Assembly: GCF_001467585.1 (NCBI RefSeq)
Contig: NZ_LNXY01000004.1
Coordinates: forward strand, 28,982 to 92,981
Direction: 5' to 3'
Length of the DNA stretch: 64,000 nt
Source: Legionella drozanskii LLAP-1
GTDB lineage: Bacteria; Pseudomonadota; Gammaproteobacteria; Legionellales; Legionellaceae
Part shown: piece after piece, positions 61,749 through 64,000 of the stretch
How the letters are laid out: each line of letters opens with the position of its first letter
How positions within the stretch are numbered: position 1 is the first letter of the stretch
Translations under genes and position numbers: made by a program
The notes under the pieces: generated by a model
Databases searched by the model: none
Told to the model about the DNA's origin: nothing
What the model saw: only the letters and a program-made list of their open reading frames with translations

Positions 61749-62654
61749 CTAGAGCTTATAAAAAACCTTTGCAGTGTCAGCGAAAAGCGATTGTTGTTCT
61801 TTTACAGATAGATTTACCACGCTATCTTGATAGGCTTTGTATAAAACCGAAACACCTTGAGAAAGCTTGGTAATCGGAAGATGGCTACCAAACATACAAC
61901 GCGAAGCTCCAAATATAGCAATTGTTTCTTTTATCCAAGGCTCAATTTGTTTAAAAGACCATTTAAGACCAAAAATGCATTCTATAGCAGTTATTTTAAC
62001 AAAAACATTTGCACATTCACTCAGCTTTTGCATGTTTTTTTTCCAGCTTTTAAAACCAGCGCCTGTTTGATCAATTGGCCAGCCTAAACAATGTAAAGCA
62101 AAAGAAATAGTAGGAAATTTTTTAGCGTAGTGAATTGCTAATGGAATATCATGTGCATAGATTTCGAATTCAAAATTAAAGGGATACGATTGAAGGATAG
62201 AAAATGATTCCTCAACAATAGGCTCTTTAAGAATATCATTTTTGTCGGTATAACAATGCTGTGGATTGTTAGGATCCCAAAGTAAATGATCTCGTACAGA
62301 ACGAATTAAGGGATTTTTGAGATACTGATTAAGGGTTTCAGAAATATTTTTATCGCGTAAATTAATATTAGCTATGGTTGCTGAGGGATAATGCATCTTC
62401 AAGGCAAGGTCTTCAGCAAATTTCATCTCTTTAATAGGGTTCGTTGAAACAAGTTCGGCCATAATCAGATGTTCAATTTGAAAATCTTTCATATCTTTAA
62501 AATAATCGATGGGGAGATAAGATTCAGGTAATTGCTGGTGATATTTTTCCCCCCATAATAAAGCCAATTTTTCATCATTGTTGGTTAGGAAAGGATGATG
62601 ATTTATTTTTTTGTCATAAAAATGAAAATGAGTGTCTACAATTTTTAAAGTCAT
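61749..62654 (-). CDS. TIM-barrel amidohydrolase (Amidohydro_2 / COG3618-type)
   Basis: A 301-residue cytosolic protein. The first strand carries the metal-binding-like DTHFHFYD near residue 7. Strands with AELVSTNP near 67, SVRDHLLWDPN near 133, and ISFALHCLGWP near 187 follow the order of the amidohydrolase_2 barrel. The last block, RCMFGSHLPI near 250, aligns with the family's RcMFGSDWPV; the Asp is His here, as varied in this branch. Members hydrolyse lactones or decarboxylate aromatic acids. It is on the same strand as the monooxygenase-esterase but separated by 410 bp, so joint action on a ring-opened product is only a suggestion. Confidence 0.75.
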   Translation of the reverse strand: MTLKIVDTHFHFYDKKINHHPFLTNNDEKLALLWGEKYHQQLPESYLPIDYFKDMKDFQIEHLIMAELVSTNPIKEMKFAEDLALKMHYPSATIANINLRDKNISETLNQYLKNPLIRSVRDHLLWDPNNPQHCYTDKNDILKEPIVEESFSILQSYPFNFEFEIYAHDIPLAIHYAKKFPTISFALHCLGWPIDQTGAGFKSWKKNMQKLSECANVFVKITAIECIFGLKWSFKQIEPWIKETIAIFGASRCMFGSHLPITKLSQGVSVLYKAYQDSVVNLSVKEQQSLFADTAKVFYKL

Positions 62655-63034
62655 TGCCTATCCTTATGAGCTTAGTTTTTCCATTTCCAATAGGAAGCTT
62701 AGCTTACGGTATACAATCTTTATCTAATGGAATCAATTCTTTTAATACCTCGTTTTTATAGCACTTGCATCAGCGCTTACGTTTAAAAAGAATTCAGACC
62801 TTCAAATAAAAACTACTGCAAGACTAGATATCTGGTTATCTAAAGGGAGTAAAAATTAAGTAATGTCTCTTTTCTGCAATTGGAGGTTTTGATTCTAGGT
62901 TTATGATGAAATTATTGATTGGTTTGACAATGCTCGCACTGATCTGAAAATTGGGAGAGACCTTACTTTATTGAAAAACATCTTCCACTTAAATGCAGCA
63001 GATTTGCATGATAAAAAAAATTCCCATATATAAT
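62655..63034. other. Intergenic region with a truncated leader-like frame
   Basis: About 380 bp. At 62903-62947 on the plus strand, TGGAGG precedes a frame MMKLLIGLTMLALI and a stop, which looks like the cut-off start of a lipoprotein or entericidin signal peptide. The rest is AT-rich with no other structure that I can support. Confidence 0.3.
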
Positions 63035-63059
63035 ACTCGCATCAAAACCTGATGCGAGT
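63035..63059 (-). terminator. Hairpin after the PepSY gene
   Basis: A perfect 10-bp inverted repeat ACTCGCATCA with a 5-nt loop lies 21 bp past the stop of the PepSY gene on the minus strand. A T8 run follows about 13 bases later, so it is a plausible intrinsic terminator with a displaced tail. Confidence 0.6.
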
Positions 63060-63080
63060 AGCTTATTCAGTATTAACCGT

Positions 63081-63328
63081 TTAATCGTTATCTTTAGAAA
63101 GCGTACCGGTTGATGCATCGATTTTAACCTCAAACTTCTTACCTTGAGCATCTCGTCCTTCAACTTCCCATTGACCATGTTCAAATTCAATTTTTTGGAT
63201 ATTGGTATATCCTGCTTTCTCAGCAGCAGAAAGTGCTTGTTGAATACTTACCTTTGGTTGGCTGAGTCTGCAAAAGCAGCGGAACATACTAAAACTAGTG
63301 ATGATAGAACAATTGTTTTCATTTTCAT
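63081..63328 (-). pseudogene. Secreted PepSY-domain protein split by a one-base frameshift
   Basis: The true start is the ATG at 63328, giving a signal peptide MKMKTIVLSSLVLVCSAAFA and then DSANQR followed by a stop. In the next frame the sense continues KVSIQQALSAAEKAGYTNIQ and onward through EFEHGQWEVEGRDAQGKKFE to DASTGTLSKDND. The second part is a PepSY domain, a small inhibitor-like fold common in periplasmic proteins. Adding one A to the AAA at 63253-63255 (TTT on the plus strand) rejoins both into an 82-residue protein. The gene is either newly broken or miscalled here. A hairpin terminator follows it. Confidence 0.75.
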
Positions 63329-63432
63329 ATTGGATCACTCGATAGTTTGGAGTTTAAAAATTAACATTTAATCATTATGTTGTAAATAAAAGTCTTCAAA
63401 ATGGCCTGGTGTGTACCTAACCTTTGCTTTCG

Positions 63433-63652
63433 GGGGTTAATTCCATATAGCGCTGGTTTATCAGCATGCCCCTTCATAACCCTGAAGTAGTAAGGCTCGT
63501 GCCCCAAATAAGGCGATTAGCGACACTGTCATTCTTTGGCAGAAAACAGCCATTAAACGTTAAAAATAAGATCATTCCATTCTATTAATATTTATTTAGC
63601 GCATGATTTAATAGGCGATGCTGATAAACCAGCGCTATATGGAATTAACCCC
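63433..63652. repeat. 220-bp MITE-like element with perfect 35-bp terminal inverted repeats
   Basis: The 35 bases at 63433-63467, starting GGGGTTAATTCCATATAG, are the exact reverse complement of 63618-63652. The 150-bp centre has no open frame of note. The arm length and the GGGG ends recall Tn3-type terminal repeats, though the TAAG-like inner end is missing and the 5-bp flanks (TTTCG and ACTAA) are not duplicated. A non-autonomous transposable element is the best reading. Confidence 0.75.
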
Positions 63653-64000
63653 ACTAAATAGGGGGATGACAATCATCGGAAGCAAAAGATACTCTAAGCA
63701 AAAATAATCAGATATTTTGCATTAATAAATGACATATTGGCAATTGTTTTGCCATAAAATATTTTTAAATGGATGCGTTACTCGATTTCAAGAATCATTA
63801 TTTTACAATGAGATATCTGCTAGAGTATCTTTGGGTTTAATTACAGAAACGAGGCAAAAGCGAATTACAGTATGCGAACTGCACTAAGTGGTAATAATTT
63901 ACTCCGTCAAGTATCTTTTACTCAAAACCCATCCGATTTTTATTATGGTAGATTGACTTAATATGAATCAATAAATATCGAAATGATTAAAATAAGATCT
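63653..64000. other. Right-edge region, no supported gene
   Basis: About 350 AT-rich bases. A 29-codon plus-strand frame (from 63872, MRTALSGNNLLRQ) has no good ribosome site. An ATG close to the right edge could open a gene beyond the window, but too little is visible. Confidence 0.4.

Noticed and set aside
62903..62947. 14-residue hydrophobic frame MMKLLIGLTMLALI
   Set aside because: Too short to be called a gene; looks like a truncated signal peptide and is only noted in the intergenic entry.
63872..63961. 29-codon frame near the right edge
   Set aside because: No convincing ribosome site and no recognisable product.
1..64000. CRISPR arrays, tRNA or rRNA genes and prophage
   Set aside because: Reading both strands I saw no regularly spaced repeats, no tRNA-like cloverleaf signature and no phage structural genes.

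Overview
The window looks like a chromosomal segment of a Legionella-type gammaproteobacterium. It is AT-rich with AT-biased codon use. It pairs ordinary gammaproteobacterial genes (Aas, 3-methyladenine glycosylase, LOG, UspA, membrane desaturase) with very large or eukaryote-flavoured proteins typical of amoeba-associated bacteria. The genus assignment is inference from gene style; there is no rRNA or tRNA in the window to test it.

Layout. 1-12.9 kb is a mosaic of housekeeping and small genes: a D-cysteine desulfhydrase-like PLP enzyme cut by the left edge, an XRE regulator, the three-domain phospholipid-recycling protein Aas, LOG, a GFA-domain protein, a DNA glycosylase, a DUF3775 protein, a three-His-box desaturase, and three small membrane proteins, two of them under 60 residues. 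12.9-23.8 kb is a transfer-scarred block: a decayed transposase, a 2963-residue protein with a SecA/DEAD-like motor in its C-terminal half, a TPR protein with an F-box-like segment, and a decayed Tn3-family transposase. 23.8-29.4 kb holds a metal P1B-type ATPase with a TPCP motif, a universal stress protein, a methyltransferase gene split by a one-base frameshift, a decayed region and a small secreted protein.

29.7-55.8 kb is the main find: eight co-directional, closely spaced or overlapping genes forming one hybrid NRPS/PKS operon. The order is FAAL-ACP-C-A(Ser)-PCP-C-A(Gly)-PCP; KS-[AT missing]-ACP-thioester reductase; an ATC-hydrolase-like protein; an M20 peptidase; a type II thioesterase; a free-standing A-PCP; an FAD amine oxidase; and KS-DH-KR-ACP-C-A-PCP-thioester reductase. 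The likely logic is fatty-acid activation by FAAL, addition of Ser and Gly, ketide extension by modules with no AT of their own, and reductive release as an aldehyde or alcohol. A separately loaded amino acid may be oxidised on its carrier, and the peptidase may trim the N-acyl group. Two reductase termini in one operon imply two products, two halves of one product, or one non-releasing reductase. I do not recognise this architecture as a described pathway.

56-62.7 kb carries a FabF-type ketosynthase, an MFS exporter, a fused Baeyer-Villiger-type monooxygenase/esterase and a TIM-barrel amidohydrolase; some may be accessories of the cluster. The right end has a frameshifted PepSY protein and a 220-bp element with perfect 35-bp inverted ends that resembles a MITE.
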